DNA of 64,000 nucleotides from Pseudorhodoferax sp. Leaf274 (GCF_001422445.1 NZ_LMNA01000001.1:1038735-1102734), one strand, 5' to 3'; shown: positions 26,836 to 37,644, numbered from the stretch's first letter. Translations and numbers: made by a program. The notes: generated by a model not told the origin, from the sequence alone.

Positions 26836-27924
26836 ATGATCGGCATCGCGCAGGCGTTCTCGGCCAGCTACCGCGAAGCGCGCGCCAAGTTCCTGGAGGG
26901 GGCGGCCCGCGCCGGCCTGGCCATCGCCTCGCTCGACCACCCGCTGCCTGGCCGCGACGGCGAGACGATGGCGCTGGACACGGCGCGCGACGGCCCGGTC
27001 GACGCCGAGCGGCTGCTCGTCGTGACCAGCGCCTGCCATGGTGTCGAAGGCCACTGCGGCAGCGGCGTGCAGGTGTCCGCGCTGCACGACGGTGCGTGGC
27101 GCGACAAGGCCCGCGCAGCCGGCGTGGCCGTGCTGTACGTGCATGGCCTGAACCCGTACGGCTTTTCGTGGACGCGCCGCGTGACGCACGAGAACGTGGA
27201 CCTGAACCGCAACTTCCACGACTTCGCGCAGCCGCTGCCCGCGAACCCCGCCTATGCCGGGGTGCACGGCCTCATGCTGCCGCAGCAATGGCCGCCCACG
27301 CCGGCCAACCGCGCGGCCGTGGCGGCCTATGTGGCAAGCCACGGCGCGGCGGCGCTGCAATCGGCCGTGAGCCGCGGCCAGCAAGAGTTCGCCGACGGCA
27401 TGTTCTTCGGCGGGCAGGCGCCGACCTGGAGCAACCAGGCCTGGCGCACGGTGCTGCGCCGCGAGGCCGGCCGCGCGCGCCGGCTGGCCTGGATCGACGT
27501 GCACACGGGCCTGGGGCCTTCGGGCGTCGGCGAGCGCATCTTCGCCTGCCGCGACGATGCCGCCGCGCTGGCGCGCGCGCGTGCCTGGTGGGGCGCGGGC
27601 GTCACGTCGATCTACGACGGTTCCTCGACCTCGGCCTTCCTGACCGGCATGGCCTTCAACGCCATCTACGAGGAATGCCCGCAGGCCGAGTACACGGGCC
27701 TGGCGCTGGAGTACGGCACGGTGCCCTTCGACGAGGTCATCGAAGCGCTGCGCGGCGACCACTGGCTGCACCTGCACCCCGAGGCGCCGGCCGCGCTGGC
27801 CGCACAGATCCGCGCGCGCCTGCTGTCGGCCTTCTACACCGACACCGACGCCTGGAAGGGCCAGGTCGTCAGCCAGGCGCGCCAGGCGATGTTCCAGGCC
27901 GTCGACGGCCTGGCGCGGGCTTGA
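26836..27924 (+). CDS. DUF2817 family M14-like metallopeptidase
   Basis: A 362-residue protein of the DUF2817 (M14 carboxypeptidase-like) family. Zinc-site and catalytic features are visible: ACHGVEGHCGSG (about 67-78, His and Glu ligands), DLNRNFHDF, IDVHTGLGPSG (third ligand His) and a C-terminal LEYGT carrying the likely catalytic Glu. No signal peptide is seen, so it is probably cytoplasmic. It follows the M20 gene by about 100 bp in the same direction and may act on related substrates. A 389-codon frame covering the same bases in another register has an Arg/Ala/Gly-rich composition and is a shadow. Confidence 0.85.
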   Translation: MIGIAQAFSASYREARAKFLEGAARAGLAIASLDHPLPGRDGETMALDTARDGPVDAERLLVVTSACHGVEGHCGSGVQVSALHDGAWRDKARAAGVAVLYVHGLNPYGFSWTRRVTHENVDLNRNFHDFAQPLPANPAYAGVHGLMLPQQWPPTPANRAAVAAYVASHGAAALQSAVSRGQQEFADGMFFGGQAPTWSNQAWRTVLRREAGRARRLAWIDVHTGLGPSGVGERIFACRDDAAALARARAWWGAGVTSIYDGSSTSAFLTGMAFNAIYEECPQAEYTGLALEYGTVPFDEVIEALRGDHWLHLHPEAPAALAAQIRARLLSAFYTDTDAWKGQVVSQARQAMFQAVDGLARA

Positions 27925-27961
27925 GATGAAACGAAACAAACCGAAACCCGGCTGAGATTCC

Positions 27962-28945
27962 ATGTCGGTTGCTGCGCCGCACCATGCGCCCATGGACCGA
28001 CTCAAAGCCCTCGAGATCTTCGCCGCTGTCGCCGAGCGCAACAGCTTCACGCGCGCCGCGGCGTCGCTGGACCTGTCCACGCCCGTGGTCACGCGGGCGG
28101 TGCAGGAACTGGAACAGAGCCTGGGCCTGCGCCTGCTGCAGCGCTCCACGCGGCGCGTGTCGCTCACGCGCGAGGGCGAGGCCGCGCTGGCGCGGGCGCG
28201 CGGCGTGATCGGCGCCTACGCGGCGCTCATGCATAGCAGCCGCCAGCACGGTGCCGAGATGGCGGGCGACATCCGCTTCTCGGCCCCGGCCTCGTTCGGC
28301 GCGGCCCGGCTGGCGCCGCTGCTGGCCGGCTTCATGGCGCAGCACCCGCGGGTGCGCATCGACCTGGTGATGGGCGACTGCGCCGACGCCATGGAGGACG
28401 GCGGCGTGGATCTGGCGCTGCGCATCGCGCAGGTGCTGCCCGACGACCTGGTGGCACGCCGCATCGGCGAAGTGCCCATGGGCGTGTACGCCGCGCCGGG
28501 CTACCTGCGCACGCGCGGGCTGCCGCGCCATCCCGACGAACTGGCGGGCCACGACTGCGTGGTGCACAGCGGCCCGGGCGGCGGCCGGGCCTGGCAGTTC
28601 AGCCATCCGGTGACGCAGGAGCGCACCCAGCCGGTGCTGCGCCAGGCGCTGCGCGCCAACCATGTCGAGGCGCTGATGGCCGCGGCGCTGCTGGGCCAGG
28701 GGCTGGCGGTGCTGCCGCGCGTGCTGGCCGACCCGGCCGTGGCGCGTGGCGAACTGCAGCCGGTGCTGGCGGCCTGGAACTGCCCGGCGCCGGGCATCTT
28801 CCTGGCCTACCGCGAGCGCCAGCACCAGCCGCTGCGCGTGCGCAAGCTGATCGACCATCTGGCCGAGGCCTTCGACAGCGGCGACGTGCCGCTGCTGCAG
28901 GCCGGTGCGGCGGTGCAGCGCACGCAAGCTGCGCTGCTGCACTGA
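27962..28945 (+). CDS. LysR-family transcriptional regulator
   Basis: A 327-residue LysR regulator. The winged helix-turn-helix starts at MDRLKALEIFAAVAE, where position 27992 may be the true start because the ten residues before it are not conserved in the family. It continues through SFTRAAASLDLSTPVVTRAV to QRSTRRVSLT; the co-inducer domain runs from about residue 98 to 300. It is 37 bp after the DUF2817 gene on the same strand, and convergent with coaX (14-bp gap). A role in controlling the upstream amidohydrolase and peptidase genes is plausible but not shown. Confidence 0.9.
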   Translation: MSVAAPHHAPMDRLKALEIFAAVAERNSFTRAAASLDLSTPVVTRAVQELEQSLGLRLLQRSTRRVSLTREGEAALARARGVIGAYAALMHSSRQHGAEMAGDIRFSAPASFGAARLAPLLAGFMAQHPRVRIDLVMGDCADAMEDGGVDLALRIAQVLPDDLVARRIGEVPMGVYAAPGYLRTRGLPRHPDELAGHDCVVHSGPGGGRAWQFSHPVTQERTQPVLRQALRANHVEALMAAALLGQGLAVLPRVLADPAVARGELQPVLAAWNCPAPGIFLAYRERQHQPLRVRKLIDHLAEAFDSGDVPLLQAGAAVQRTQAALLH

Positions 28946-28959
28946 TCCGACGCCGGGTC

Positions 28960-29724
28960 TCAGCCGAAGCGGGCCTTGCCCAGCTCCAGCAGGCCGTCGA
29001 AGATCAGGTTGTCGACGAGCTCGAACGGCCGCGTCATGTGCGGCGCCATCTTCCAGCCCGCGCCGCCGGTCATGATGCAGGCCGGCTCCTCGCCGGCGTG
29101 CTGCTGCAGGTGCTGCACCATGCGTTCGACCGCGCCGGCGATGGCGTAGGTGCCGCCGCTGGTCAGTGCATCGCTGGTGTTGGTTGGAAAGCCGCGCACG
29201 TCGCCCGTGGGCACGTGCAGGCCGGCGGTGCCCGATTCCAGCGCGCGCAGCATGATGCCGTGGCCGGGCAGGATCAGGCCGCCCAGGAAGGTGCCTTCGA
29301 TGTCCACGGCCTCCACCGTCACGGCCGTGCCCACCATCACCACCACCATGGGGCGCGGCCCGTCGCGCCGCAGCACGCGGTGGCGCGCGCCGACCATGGC
29401 GACCCAGCGGTCGGTGCCCAGGCGCGTGGGGTGGTCGTAGCCGTTGCGCAGGCCCGCCTCCTCGCTGTTGGAGACGACCCATTGCGGCGCCACGTCCCAC
29501 AGCTCCATCTGTTCTTCGGCGCGGCGCTTCAGCGCGTCGCCCGCGACCTGGCAGCCCAGCATGTACTGCGGCTCGCTCAGCGCGGACCAGGGGCCGTCGC
29601 CGAGCTTGTCGATGTTCTCCAGGAATTCCGCGCCGTGCGCGAGCAGCCGGGCGCCGGGGGCCGGGGCTTCGTACTGCGCCCACTTGAGCCGGGTGTTGCC
29701 GATGTCGATCGCGAGAAATGTCAT
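28960..29724 (-). CDS. coaX: Type III pantothenate kinase
   Basis: A 254-residue enzyme of the ASKHA fold that phosphorylates pantothenate, the first step of coenzyme A synthesis. Family motifs are intact: DIGNTRLKW (6-14) in the phosphate-binding loop, [11 protein letters not shown] (about 103-113), [11 protein letters not shown] (about 128-138) and GGLILPG. Length is normal. In many Burkholderiales coaX lies beside birA; here it stands between a LysR gene and an amidase. It is transcribed away from the amidase's end, 60 bp downstream of it on the same strand. Confidence 0.93.
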   Translation of the reverse strand: MTFLAIDIGNTRLKWAQYEAPAPGARLLAHGAEFLENIDKLGDGPWSALSEPQYMLGCQVAGDALKRRAEEQMELWDVAPQWVVSNSEEAGLRNGYDHPTRLGTDRWVAMVGARHRVLRRDGPRPMVVVMVGTAVTVEAVDIEGTFLGGLILPGHGIMLRALESGTAGLHVPTGDVRGFPTNTSDALTSGGTYAIAGAVERMVQHLQQHAGEEPACIMTGGAGWKMAPHMTRPFELVDNLIFDGLLELGKARFG

Positions 29725-29784
29725 GTGCCGTCCCCTCCCTGCCGCGCGCCGTGCGCGTGCACGGCGCGCATTATCAGCGCTGGT

Positions 29785-31212
29785 CTACAGCAGCGGGCCC
29801 AGGTCCGGGCGAGGGATCGGGTGCATGCTCTCGTAGGCGCGCGCGGCGCGCAGCACCATGGCATCGCCGAACATCGGGCCGACGATCTGCAGGCCGATCG
29901 GCAGGCCGTCGCCGGTCAGGCCGCAGGGGATGGCGCAGGCCGGCTGCTGCGTGAGGTTGAACGGGTAGCTGAACGGCGACCAGCCCAGCATGCTCTGCGC
30001 GTCCATGGGCCGGTGGCCGGCGGGCAGCGCGTCGAAGGCGGGGATGGAGACGGCCGGCGTCAGCAGCAGGTCGTAGCCGCCCATGAACTGGCGCATGTGC
30101 GCGCCCAGCGCCCCGCGGCGCAGGTGCAGGTCCTGCACCTCCAGCGTGGACAGGCGCGCACCCAGCTGCGCCTGGGCCGCGAAGTCCGGGTCGGTCTGGG
30201 CCTGCTGCGCGGGCGTGAGGCCGTTCCAGACCTGCCAGGCGCCCAGGAACCACAGGCCCGCGGAGATGTCCAGCGGGTCGGCGAAGCCGGGGTCGACATG
30301 CTCGACCAGCGCCCCCATCTCGACGAAGGCCTCGGCCGCGCGCAGCGTGGCCGCCGCCACCTCGGGGTGCACGTCCCGGGCATAGCCCAGCGTGGGCGAC
30401 CAGGCCACGCGCAGGCCGCGCACGCCGTCGTTCAGGCCGACCAGGTAGTCGCGCGCGTCGAAGGGCAGGGAGGTCCAGTCGCGTGCGTCGGGCTGCTTGA
30501 TCACGTTCATGACCAGGGCCGCGTCGAGCACGCTCATGGTGTGCGGCCCCAGGTGCGCGACCGTGCCGAACGGCGACAGCGGCCAGGCCGGCACACGGCC
30601 GAAACTGGGCTTGAGGCCGAAGGTGCCGCACAGCGCCGCCGGGTTGCGGATGGAGCCCGCGCCATCGGTGCCGATGGCGATCGGCGCCATGCCGGCCGCC
30701 ACGGCCGCAGCGGCGCCGCCGGAGGAGCCGCCCGTGGTCTTGGCCGGGTTCCAGGGGTTGCGCGTGAGGCCGGTCAGCGGCGAGTTGGTCTCGCACTTGC
30801 AGCCGAACTCGGGCGTGGCGGTCTTGCCCACGATCACGGCGCCGGCCGCGCGCAGCCGGGCCGTCACGGGGGCATCCACCTCCCAGGCCTGGTCGGCGGC
30901 GATGGTCGCGCTGCCGCGCCGGGTCGGCATGCCCTGGGTGAGGATCAGGTCCTTGATCGACACGGGCACGCCATCCAGCGGGCCGATGGGCGTGCCCTGC
31001 TGCCAGCGCTGCGTGCTGGCCCGGGCGGCCTGGGCCGCGCCCTCGGGGTCGATGTGGCAGAAGGCCTTGAGCGTGCCGTCCACGCGGTCCATGCGGCCGA
31101 ACACGGCGCTGGCCACTTCCAGCGGCGAGGCCTGGCCGGTGCGGTAGAGCTGCACCAGTTCGTGGGCAGTGCAGTCGGCGAGGGCGTATCGGTCGGTACG
31201 GTGCGATGGCAT
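29785..31212 (-). CDS. Amidase signature family amidase
   Basis: A 475-residue amidase with the Ser-cisSer-Lys catalytic triad in place: Lys87 (VSIKDLI), Ser163 in GGSSGGAAAA and Ser187 in GTDGAGSIRNPA. It hydrolyses carboxylic amides to acid plus ammonia; the substrate range cannot be predicted. The start at 31212 gives a normal family N-terminus (ALADCTAHELVQLYRTG). It lies 28 bp after an AEC carrier and downstream of a Bug binding protein on the same strand. The three probably form an operon for uptake or turnover of an amide or organic acid. Confidence 0.93.
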   Translation of the reverse strand: MPSHRTDRYALADCTAHELVQLYRTGQASPLEVASAVFGRMDRVDGTLKAFCHIDPEGAAQAARASTQRWQQGTPIGPLDGVPVSIKDLILTQGMPTRRGSATIAADQAWEVDAPVTARLRAAGAVIVGKTATPEFGCKCETNSPLTGLTRNPWNPAKTTGGSSGGAAAAVAAGMAPIAIGTDGAGSIRNPAALCGTFGLKPSFGRVPAWPLSPFGTVAHLGPHTMSVLDAALVMNVIKQPDARDWTSLPFDARDYLVGLNDGVRGLRVAWSPTLGYARDVHPEVAAATLRAAEAFVEMGALVEHVDPGFADPLDISAGLWFLGAWQVWNGLTPAQQAQTDPDFAAQAQLGARLSTLEVQDLHLRRGALGAHMRQFMGGYDLLLTPAVSIPAFDALPAGHRPMDAQSMLGWSPFSYPFNLTQQPACAIPCGLTGDGLPIGLQIVGPMFGDAMVLRAARAYESMHPIPRPDLGPLL

Positions 31213-31240
31213 CTGGACTCCAGGTGACGCACGGCGGGGA

Positions 31241-32227
31241 TCAGCGCAACAGCGCGACCGCCGCCGAGAAGGTGAAGAAGGCTGCGGCCGTGGACCACAG
31301 GATGATGCGCGCGATGCGGCCGTTGTTCGCGCCGAAGCGCTCGGCCAGCAGCGAGACGTTGCTGGCGCTGGGCAGGGCCGCGGCCAGCACCATCGCCGTC
31401 AGCGAGAACGGCGTGATCGGCAGGCCCAGCGCCATGGCGCCCATGCCGGCGCCCCACACCAGCAGCGGGTGCGCGAACAGCTTGAGCACCACGACCGGCA
31501 GCACCTCGCGCCACGGCACGGGCCGGTGTTCGCGCTGGCCGTGGTCGCTGTCCTGGTCGCGGCTGGCCAGCATCTGCGAGCGCGCCAGCACCGCGCCGAT
31601 GGTGAACAGGGCCACCGGCGAGGCCGCCGCGGCCAGCAGCGCGACGGTGGCGTCCAGCGGTTGCCACAGCTGCACGCCGAAGGCCTGGCAGGCCATGCCC
31701 AGCACGATGGACCAGGGCATGGGGTTGCGCGCCACGCCTTGCAGCGCGCGCGCCAGCGCCTGGCGCGCGCCGGCGGCACCGGCGGCGTCCAGCCGCGACA
31801 GCGCCACGCACAGCGAGGTGGTCAACAGCAGGTCGACCACCAGCGTCAGCATCACCGGGCCGGCGGCGCTGGCGCCCAGCAGCGCCACCAGCAGCGGCAC
31901 CCCCATGAAGCCGCTGTTGGGAAACGCCGCCACCAGCGCGCCGAGGGCGGCATCGTTCCAGCCCAGGCGGCGCCGGTCGGCCGCCACCACGCCCACGACC
32001 AGCACCAGCGCACACAGCGTGTAGACGGCCGCCAGCACCGGGTCGAGCAGCAGCGCCAGCGGCGTGCTCGCGCCGAAGCGGTAGAGCATGCAGGGCAGGG
32101 CGAAGAACAGCACGAAGCCGTTCAGCCCCGGGATCGCATCGAGCGGCAGCAGGCGCCGCCGCGCTGCCACGTAGCCGGCCAGGATCAGCGCGAAGAAGGG
32201 GAAGGTGACGGACAGGATGGCAAGCAC
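31241..32227 (-). CDS. AEC (auxin efflux carrier) family transporter
   Basis: A 328-residue integral membrane protein with about ten hydrophobic segments, beginning MLAILSVTFPFFALILAGYVAARR. It has the AEC-type half-repeat structure with NSGFMGVPLLVALLG in the first half and ALPSASNVSLLAERF in the second. Characterised relatives move malate and other carboxylates or amino-acid derivatives; the direction here is unknown. It sits 31 bp downstream of the Bug protein and 28 bp upstream of the amidase, so it may transport the amidase substrate or product (inference). Confidence 0.9.
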   Translation of the reverse strand: MLAILSVTFPFFALILAGYVAARRRLLPLDAIPGLNGFVLFFALPCMLYRFGASTPLALLLDPVLAAVYTLCALVLVVGVVAADRRRLGWNDAALGALVAAFPNSGFMGVPLLVALLGASAAGPVMLTLVVDLLLTTSLCVALSRLDAAGAAGARQALARALQGVARNPMPWSIVLGMACQAFGVQLWQPLDATVALLAAAASPVALFTIGAVLARSQMLASRDQDSDHGQREHRPVPWREVLPVVVLKLFAHPLLVWGAGMGAMALGLPITPFSLTAMVLAAALPSASNVSLLAERFGANNGRIARIILWSTAAAFFTFSAAVALLR

Positions 32228-32258
32228 GGGGCGCGATTGTCACAGCCCCGTGCCGGCC

Positions 32259-33254
32259 TCAATCGAGGCGAGCGCCGGAGTCGGCCACCAGCTTTTCCCA
32301 GACCGGCAGGTCTTTCTTGTAGACCGCCTCGAAGTCGCGCACGCCGTTGGCCGCGGCCTCGAAGCCCATGCCGGTCACGCGCGTGCGCACGTCCTCCAGC
32401 TGGCCGATGGCCTGCATCTCGCGCGCCACCCGTTCGACGATCTCGCGCGGCGTGCCGGCCGGCGCGGCCATGCCGATGAAGCCGACCACGCTGTAGACCT
32501 CGTCCGTCATGCCTTGCTCGAGCAGCGTGGGCACGCCCGGCAGCACGCCCATGCGGCGCGTGCCGGTCACGCCGACGATCTTCAGGCGGCCCGTCTCGGC
32601 ATGGGGCTTGACGCCCATGGCGCTGGCATAGGCCAGTTGCACCTGGCCGCCGATCAGGTCCTGCAGCATGGGCGCCTCGCCCTTGTAGGCCACGTGCACC
32701 ATCTCGGCCTTCTGCACGCGGCTCATGTGCGCGCCGGCCAGGTGCGCGTGCGAGCCCACGCCATACGAGCCGTACGACACCTTGCCCTTGTGGGCCGCGA
32801 TGTAGGCCATGAGTTCGGGCCCGGTGTTCACAGGCACGCTGGGGTGCACGGCCAGCGTGATGGGCGCGGCCGCCAGCTGCGAGACCAGGGCCAGTTCCTT
32901 GCGCGGGTCGTAGGGCAGCTTGGCGTAGAGGAACTGGTTGGTCAGCATCGAGGTGCTGAGCGAGACCAGCAGCGTGTAGCCATCGGGCGCGGCCTTGGCC
33001 ACGGTGTCCGTGCCCAGGATGCCGCCGGCACCGGCCTTGTTGTCGATCACCACCGGCTGGCCCAGCCGCGCGGCCAGCTTCTCGCCGAACACGCGGCCGA
33101 TCACGTCGGTGGCGCCGCCGGCCTGGTAGGGCACGACCACGCGGATCGGCTTGCCTGGATAGGCCTGGGCGTGCACGCTGGGCAGCGCGAGGGCACCGGC
33201 GGTGCCGGCGCACCAGGTCAGCAGTTGGCGGCGGTTGAGCGCGGGATGGGGCAT
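32259..33254 (-). CDS. Bug-family (TctC-like) periplasmic solute-binding protein
   Basis: A 331-residue binding protein. It has a Tat-like signal peptide (NRRQLLTWCAGTAGALALPSVHAQ), then the Bug signature YPGKPIRVVVPYQAGGATDVIGR and the ligand-loop segments DNKAGAGGILGTD and VSYGSYGVGSHAHLAG. Bug proteins are greatly expanded in Burkholderiales and bind carboxylates or amides. No TctA/TctB membrane partners are nearby, as is usual for orphan Bug genes. The ATG at 33254 was chosen over a longer frame because it begins just before the signal peptide. It heads the Bug-AEC-amidase gene row. Confidence 0.92.
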   Translation of the reverse strand: MPHPALNRRQLLTWCAGTAGALALPSVHAQAYPGKPIRVVVPYQAGGATDVIGRVFGEKLAARLGQPVVIDNKAGAGGILGTDTVAKAAPDGYTLLVSLSTSMLTNQFLYAKLPYDPRKELALVSQLAAAPITLAVHPSVPVNTGPELMAYIAAHKGKVSYGSYGVGSHAHLAGAHMSRVQKAEMVHVAYKGEAPMLQDLIGGQVQLAYASAMGVKPHAETGRLKIVGVTGTRRMGVLPGVPTLLEQGMTDEVYSVVGFIGMAAPAGTPREIVERVAREMQAIGQLEDVRTRVTGMGFEAAANGVRDFEAVYKKDLPVWEKLVADSGARLD

Positions 33255-33381
33255 GCGGGCGGGTCTCGTGGAGGGGGTTGGAAGAATGGGTCCGCGGCAT
33301 TCTTCATGCCCCGCCATGCGCCTGCCATCCGGGTTTGCGGGGGCCGCAGTCCCACCGGAGACACCGTGGGTTGCGGGCTGC

Positions 33382-34995
33382 TCAGGCCGGTGCCGGCAGC
33401 TGCAAGGTGCGGTCGGACAGGCGGAACACCGCGACCGCATCGACCAGGTGCTGCGCCTGCTGGCTCAGGCTGGCGGCGGCCGCCGCGCTCTCCTCCACCA
33501 GCGCGGCGTTCTGTTGCGTCACATGGTCCATCGTGGTGACCGCGTCCCCGATCTGGGACACGCCGGTGCTCTGCTCGCTGCTGGCGCTGCTGATCTCGCC
33601 CATGAGGTCGGTCACGCGCTGGATCGAGGTCACGATCTCCTGCATCGTCGTGCCCGCGCGGTCGACCAGCACGGTGCCTTGCTCCACGCGCTGCACGCTG
33701 GCGGAGATCAGGGCCTTGATCTCCTTGGCCGCGTCCGCGGAACGGCCGGCGAGGCTGCGCACCTCGCTGGCCACCACCGCGAAGCCGCGGCCCTGCTCGC
33801 CGGCACGCGCAGCCTCGACCGCGGCGTTCAACGCGAGGATGTTGGTCTGGAACGCGATCCCGTCGATCACGCCGATGATGTCGACGATGCGGCGGGAACT
33901 CTCGTTGATGCCCTTCATGGTGTCCACGACCTCGCCGACCACGGTGCCGCCCTCCTGCGCGACCGCGCTGGCGCCTTGCGCCAGCTGGTTGGCCCGGCGT
34001 GCGTTGTCGGCGTTCTGGCGCACGGTGGCGCTCAGCTGTTCCATCGACGCGGCCGTCGTCTGCAGGGTGCTCGATTGCTCTTCGGTGCGGTGGCTCAGGT
34101 CGGCATTGCCCTGCGAGATCTCCACGCTGGCACTGGCCACGCTTTGCGCGCTCTCGCGCACGCCGGACACGACGCGGCTCAGCGCGGTCTGCATGTCGCC
34201 CAGAGCCGCCAGCAAGGGCGAGAACTCGTCGCGGTGCGGATCGTGCACGGCCACGCTGAGGTCGCCGTCGCGGACACGCTCGGCCACCGTGCTGGACAAC
34301 GCGACGCGGCGTTGCAGCACGCGCGAGATGTACCAGGCGAACAGCAGCAGTCCCGCCATGGTGCCCACCACCAGCGCAACCAGCACGTACATGGTCTTGC
34401 TGGCGTCGTCGCGGACCGCCGACAGGTCGCTGCGCAGCGCTTCTTCCTGGAAGCGCACCGAGTCGGCCAGGGCGGCGAGCAGCAGGTTGCGGGCGGGAAT
34501 GGTCTCGTCCACCAGGTAGGCGAAGGCCTCGGCCTTCTGCCCGGCCTGGATCAGCTGCAGGTTCTTCTCGCCGACCTGCCAGAACTTGTCCACCAGCGGC
34601 GGAATGGCGGCGAAGCGTGCGCGGCCTTCCGGCGATGTGGCGCGGGCGTAGTCGTCCATCGCCTTGGCCATGGCCTTGCGCTTCTCGCCAATGTCCGTGA
34701 CCGAGGTGGCCTGCTCCTGTGGCGTGCGGGCCAGGATGGCGTGGCGCAATTGCAACGAAACGCGGGTCACGTTGAGCTCGGTCTGCGCGATCCGCTGCAT
34801 TTGCGGGACCCGCGTGTCTTCCATGCGCGACGCCGAACCTGCCATTTCTCCCAGCTCCACGCTAGCGAACCAGGCCACCCCGACCAATGCCGCCGCGAGG
34901 AGGAACACGACCAGATAGAGGCGGTGGGCGATGCCGAAGGAAGAGCGGTCCATGGCGGAGTCTTGGGATGTGGAGACGCTGGACAATGTATCCAT
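33382..34995 (-). CDS. Methyl-accepting chemotaxis protein
   Basis: A 537-residue chemoreceptor. It has TM1 (about 25-47), a periplasmic four-helix-bundle sensor (about 48-200), TM2 (about 205-228), a HAMP domain and a cytoplasmic signalling coiled coil. The conserved hairpin tip is present ([32 protein letters not shown]). No C-terminal CheR/CheB pentapeptide is visible; it ends LQLPAPA. The start at 34995 (MDTLSSV) is favoured; MDRSSF at 34953 is an alternative and neither has a strong ribosome site. It is divergent from rep. The ligand is unknown and no che genes are nearby. Confidence 0.93.
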   Translation of the reverse strand: MDTLSSVSTSQDSAMDRSSFGIAHRLYLVVFLLAAALVGVAWFASVELGEMAGSASRMEDTRVPQMQRIAQTELNVTRVSLQLRHAILARTPQEQATSVTDIGEKRKAMAKAMDDYARATSPEGRARFAAIPPLVDKFWQVGEKNLQLIQAGQKAEAFAYLVDETIPARNLLLAALADSVRFQEEALRSDLSAVRDDASKTMYVLVALVVGTMAGLLLFAWYISRVLQRRVALSSTVAERVRDGDLSVAVHDPHRDEFSPLLAALGDMQTALSRVVSGVRESAQSVASASVEISQGNADLSHRTEEQSSTLQTTAASMEQLSATVRQNADNARRANQLAQGASAVAQEGGTVVGEVVDTMKGINESSRRIVDIIGVIDGIAFQTNILALNAAVEAARAGEQGRGFAVVASEVRSLAGRSADAAKEIKALISASVQRVEQGTVLVDRAGTTMQEIVTSIQRVTDLMGEISSASSEQSTGVSQIGDAVTTMDHVTQQNAALVEESAAAAASLSQQAQHLVDAVAVFRLSDRTLQLPAPA

Positions 34996-35143
34996 TCGCT
35001 TAAATTCTGTGTCGAATTTTTTGATGCATACGTTTGCTGGATGGAAGAATGCTCCGCTGCAAGCGGCCGGTATGATCCGCCCGCCTTGCGGCGCCGGCCG
35101 GCCGACAAGCCACCGTTTCCGTCCGCATTCCGTCCCACCGCCC

Positions 35144-37213
35144 ATGTCCGCAGGTCTCAACGTCGCCCAGCAGGAAGCCGTCAACTACATGCACGGGCCT
35201 TGCCTCGTGCTGGCGGGCGCGGGCTCTGGCAAGACGCGCGTGATCACGGCCAAGATCGGCCGGCTGATCCAGGCCGGCGTGGCGGCAAAGAGCGTGGCGG
35301 CCATCACCTTCACCAACAAGGCCGCGGCCGAGATGCGCGAGCGCGCCAAGGGCCTGATCGGCAAGCCGGCCAAGGACGTGGTGATCTGCACCTTCCACGC
35401 GCTGGGCGTGCGCCTCGTGCGCGAGGACGGGCACCGCGTCGGGCTCAAGTCGCAGTTCAGCATCTTGGACAGCGACGACGTGACCTCCATCCTCAAGGAC
35501 GCCGGCGGCACCACCGACGCCAACACTGCGCGCCAGTGGCAGTGGACCATCAGCAAGTGGAAGAACATGGGCCTGTCGGCCGCGCAGGCCGAAGAGCAGG
35601 CGGCGGACGACAACGAGCGCATCACCGCACGCATCATGGCCCGCTACGAAGAGCGGCTCACGGCCTACCAGAGCGTGGACTTCGACGACCTGATCGGCCT
35701 GCCGCTGCGCCTGCTGCGCGACCACGCCGAGGTGCGCGAGAAGTGGCAGCGCGTGCTGGGCCACGTGCTGGTCGACGAATACCAGGACACCAACGCCACG
35801 CAGTACGAGGTCTTGAAGCTGCTGGTCGGCGAACGCGCGCGCTTCACGGCCGTGGGCGACGACGACCAGTCCATCTACGGCTGGCGCGGCGCCACGCTGG
35901 ACAACCTGAAGCGCCTGCCGGTCGACTACCCGAACCTCAAGGTCATCAAGCTGGAGCAGAACTACCGCTCCACCAGCGCCATCCTGCGCGCGGCCAACAA
36001 CGTGATCGGGCCCAACCCCAAGCTGTTTCCCAAGACCCTGTTCTCCGAACTCGGCGAGGGCGAGCCCGTGCGCATCGTCGACGCCGACAGCGAGGAGCAC
36101 GAGGCCGAGCGCGTGGTGGCGCGCATCCAGTCGCTGCGCGCGAACTCGGTGCACAAGGATTTCCGGCACTTCGCCGTGCTGTACCGCGCCAACCACCAGG
36201 CCAAGCCCTTCGAGAAGGCGCTGCGCAAGGCGCAGATCCCGTACAAGGTCTCGGGCGGGCAGAGCTTCTTCGACCGGGCCGAGATCAAGGACCTGTGCTC
36301 GTGGTTCCGGCTGTGGATCAACAACAACGACGACCCGGCCTTCCTGCGCGCCGTGACCGTGCCCAAGCGCGGCATCGGCCACCAGACGCTGGGGCAGCTG
36401 GGCGTGTACGCCACGCAGTACAAGCTGAGCTTGTTCGAGTCGCTGTTCTCTTCTTCGCTGGCCAGCCTGCTGCCGCGCCGTGGCCACGAGAGCCTGACCG
36501 AGTTCGGCCGCTACGTGAACGACCTGGAATACCGCGCGCGCCAGACCCTGGGGGCGGAGGCCGCGCGCGCCTTCATGCTGGAGTGGTTGAAGGAGATCGG
36601 CTACGAGCAGCACCTCTACGACAACGAGGAGAGCGAGCAGGCCGCCGCGACGCGCTGGTCCAACGTGATGGACTTCGTCGACTGGATGTCGGGCCGCTGC
36701 GGCGGGCAGATCGACGACACGGCCGGTGTCTCCACGCAGGCCGAGGTCAAGTCGCTCATGGAGGTGGCGCAGACCATCTCGCTGCTGTCCACCATGAGCG
36801 AGCGCCAGCAGGACCAGGACCTGGTCACGCTGTCCACGCTGCACGCCTCCAAGGGCCTGGAGTGGCCGCACGTGGTGCTGGTGGGCGTCAACGAGGGCAT
36901 GCTGCCCTTCAAGCTCGACGACGACGATGGCCGCCAGCAGAAGGTCAGCGACGAGACCGCGCAGCGTCTGCAGGAAGAGCGCCGCCTCATGTACGTGGGC
37001 ATCACGCGGGCCCAGCGCAGCCTGGCCGTGAGCTGGACGCGCAAGCGCAAGAAGGGCCGCGACCTGGTGCCCGCCCAGCCGAGCCGCTTCATCGCCGAGA
37101 TGGGACTGGACAAGACCACCGCCAAGGAAGACCCGCGCGAGAAGCTGCGCGCGTTGCGCGCGGAGTTCGCGGCCAAGAAGGCGGCGGGAGCCACGCCGGA
37201 GAAGAGCGCGTGA
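35144..37213 (+). CDS. rep: ATP-dependent DNA helicase Rep (UvrD/SF1A family)
   Basis: A 689-residue SF1A 3'-5' DNA helicase. It starts [16 protein letters not shown], with Walker A GAGSGKTR (25-32), then [10 protein letters not shown], Walker B VDEYQDTN (about 209-216), [28 protein letters not shown] and VGITRAQ. Length and sequence pattern match Rep (E. coli 673 residues) more closely than UvrD. Rep removes proteins ahead of the replication fork and supports restart. The ATG at 35144 was chosen because the longer upstream frame has no family homology. Its stop overlaps the GTG of the next gene. Confidence 0.93.
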   Translation: MSAGLNVAQQEAVNYMHGPCLVLAGAGSGKTRVITAKIGRLIQAGVAAKSVAAITFTNKAAAEMRERAKGLIGKPAKDVVICTFHALGVRLVREDGHRVGLKSQFSILDSDDVTSILKDAGGTTDANTARQWQWTISKWKNMGLSAAQAEEQAADDNERITARIMARYEERLTAYQSVDFDDLIGLPLRLLRDHAEVREKWQRVLGHVLVDEYQDTNATQYEVLKLLVGERARFTAVGDDDQSIYGWRGATLDNLKRLPVDYPNLKVIKLEQNYRSTSAILRAANNVIGPNPKLFPKTLFSELGEGEPVRIVDADSEEHEAERVVARIQSLRANSVHKDFRHFAVLYRANHQAKPFEKALRKAQIPYKVSGGQSFFDRAEIKDLCSWFRLWINNNDDPAFLRAVTVPKRGIGHQTLGQLGVYATQYKLSLFESLFSSSLASLLPRRGHESLTEFGRYVNDLEYRARQTLGAEAARAFMLEWLKEIGYEQHLYDNEESEQAAATRWSNVMDFVDWMSGRCGGQIDDTAGVSTQAEVKSLMEVAQTISLLSTMSERQQDQDLVTLSTLHASKGLEWPHVVLVGVNEGMLPFKLDDDDGRQQKVSDETAQRLQEERRLMYVGITRAQRSLAVSWTRKRKKGRDLVPAQPSRFIAEMGLDKTTAKEDPREKLRALRAEFAAKKAAGATPEKSA

Positions 37214-37644
37214 GGGCCATCGTGGCAGCTTGCCTGGGCTTGCTGCTGGCCGGTGGCCCGGCCCATGGACAGGCCCCGGACGCCACGCCGGCCTGCCCGG
37301 CACCGCATGAGATGCGCGCGCTGAACCTCTACGGCGCCTGGCGCGCGCAATGGCAGGGCAGCGACGCGCCTGCCGCGGCGCTGCAACTGGAGCGCCACCC
37401 CGAGCTCGGCGACAGCGTGCGCGGACGCGTCGAGCGCGATGGCATCACGGCGCTGCTGGCCGGCGACGTGGACGACGGCGACCTCACGCTGGAGGAGTCG
37501 CGCGACGGCAAGCGCATCTCGGCCACCTGGATCGGCCATGTCGTGCCCGAGTCCTGCGGCAAGGAGATCCGCGGCACGTGGAACGATGCCGACTCCGGCG
37601 CCAAGCGCGATTTCATCCTGCGCCGCCAGTCGGGCTGGCAATAG
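37210..37644 (+). CDS. Small secreted protein of unknown function
   Basis: A 144-residue protein starting at GTG 37210, which overlaps the rep stop as GTGA and implies coupled translation. It has a signal peptide ([22 protein letters not shown]) and a small mature domain with two cysteines that could pair (CPAPHEM and ESCGKEI). WRAQWQG, RISATWIGHV and GTWNDADSGAKRDFIL resemble a small beta-barrel that repeats a G-x-W pattern. I do not recognise a named family. It lies 80 bp before pldA. Confidence 0.75.
   Translation: MRAIVAACLGLLLAGGPAHGQAPDATPACPAPHEMRALNLYGAWRAQWQGSDAPAAALQLERHPELGDSVRGRVERDGITALLAGDVDDGDLTLEESRDGKRISATWIGHVVPESCGKEIRGTWNDADSGAKRDFILRRQSGWQ

Noticed and set aside
26760-27929. 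A 389-codon plus-strand frame over the DUF2817 gene
   Set aside because: Arg/Ala/Gly-rich shadow; the overlapping frame starting at 26836 has the zinc-site motifs.
33202-37644. A plus-strand open frame of 1480 codons
   Set aside because: Only its last 144 codons (from GTG 37210) look like a protein. The rest is antisense to the chemoreceptor or out of frame with rep.
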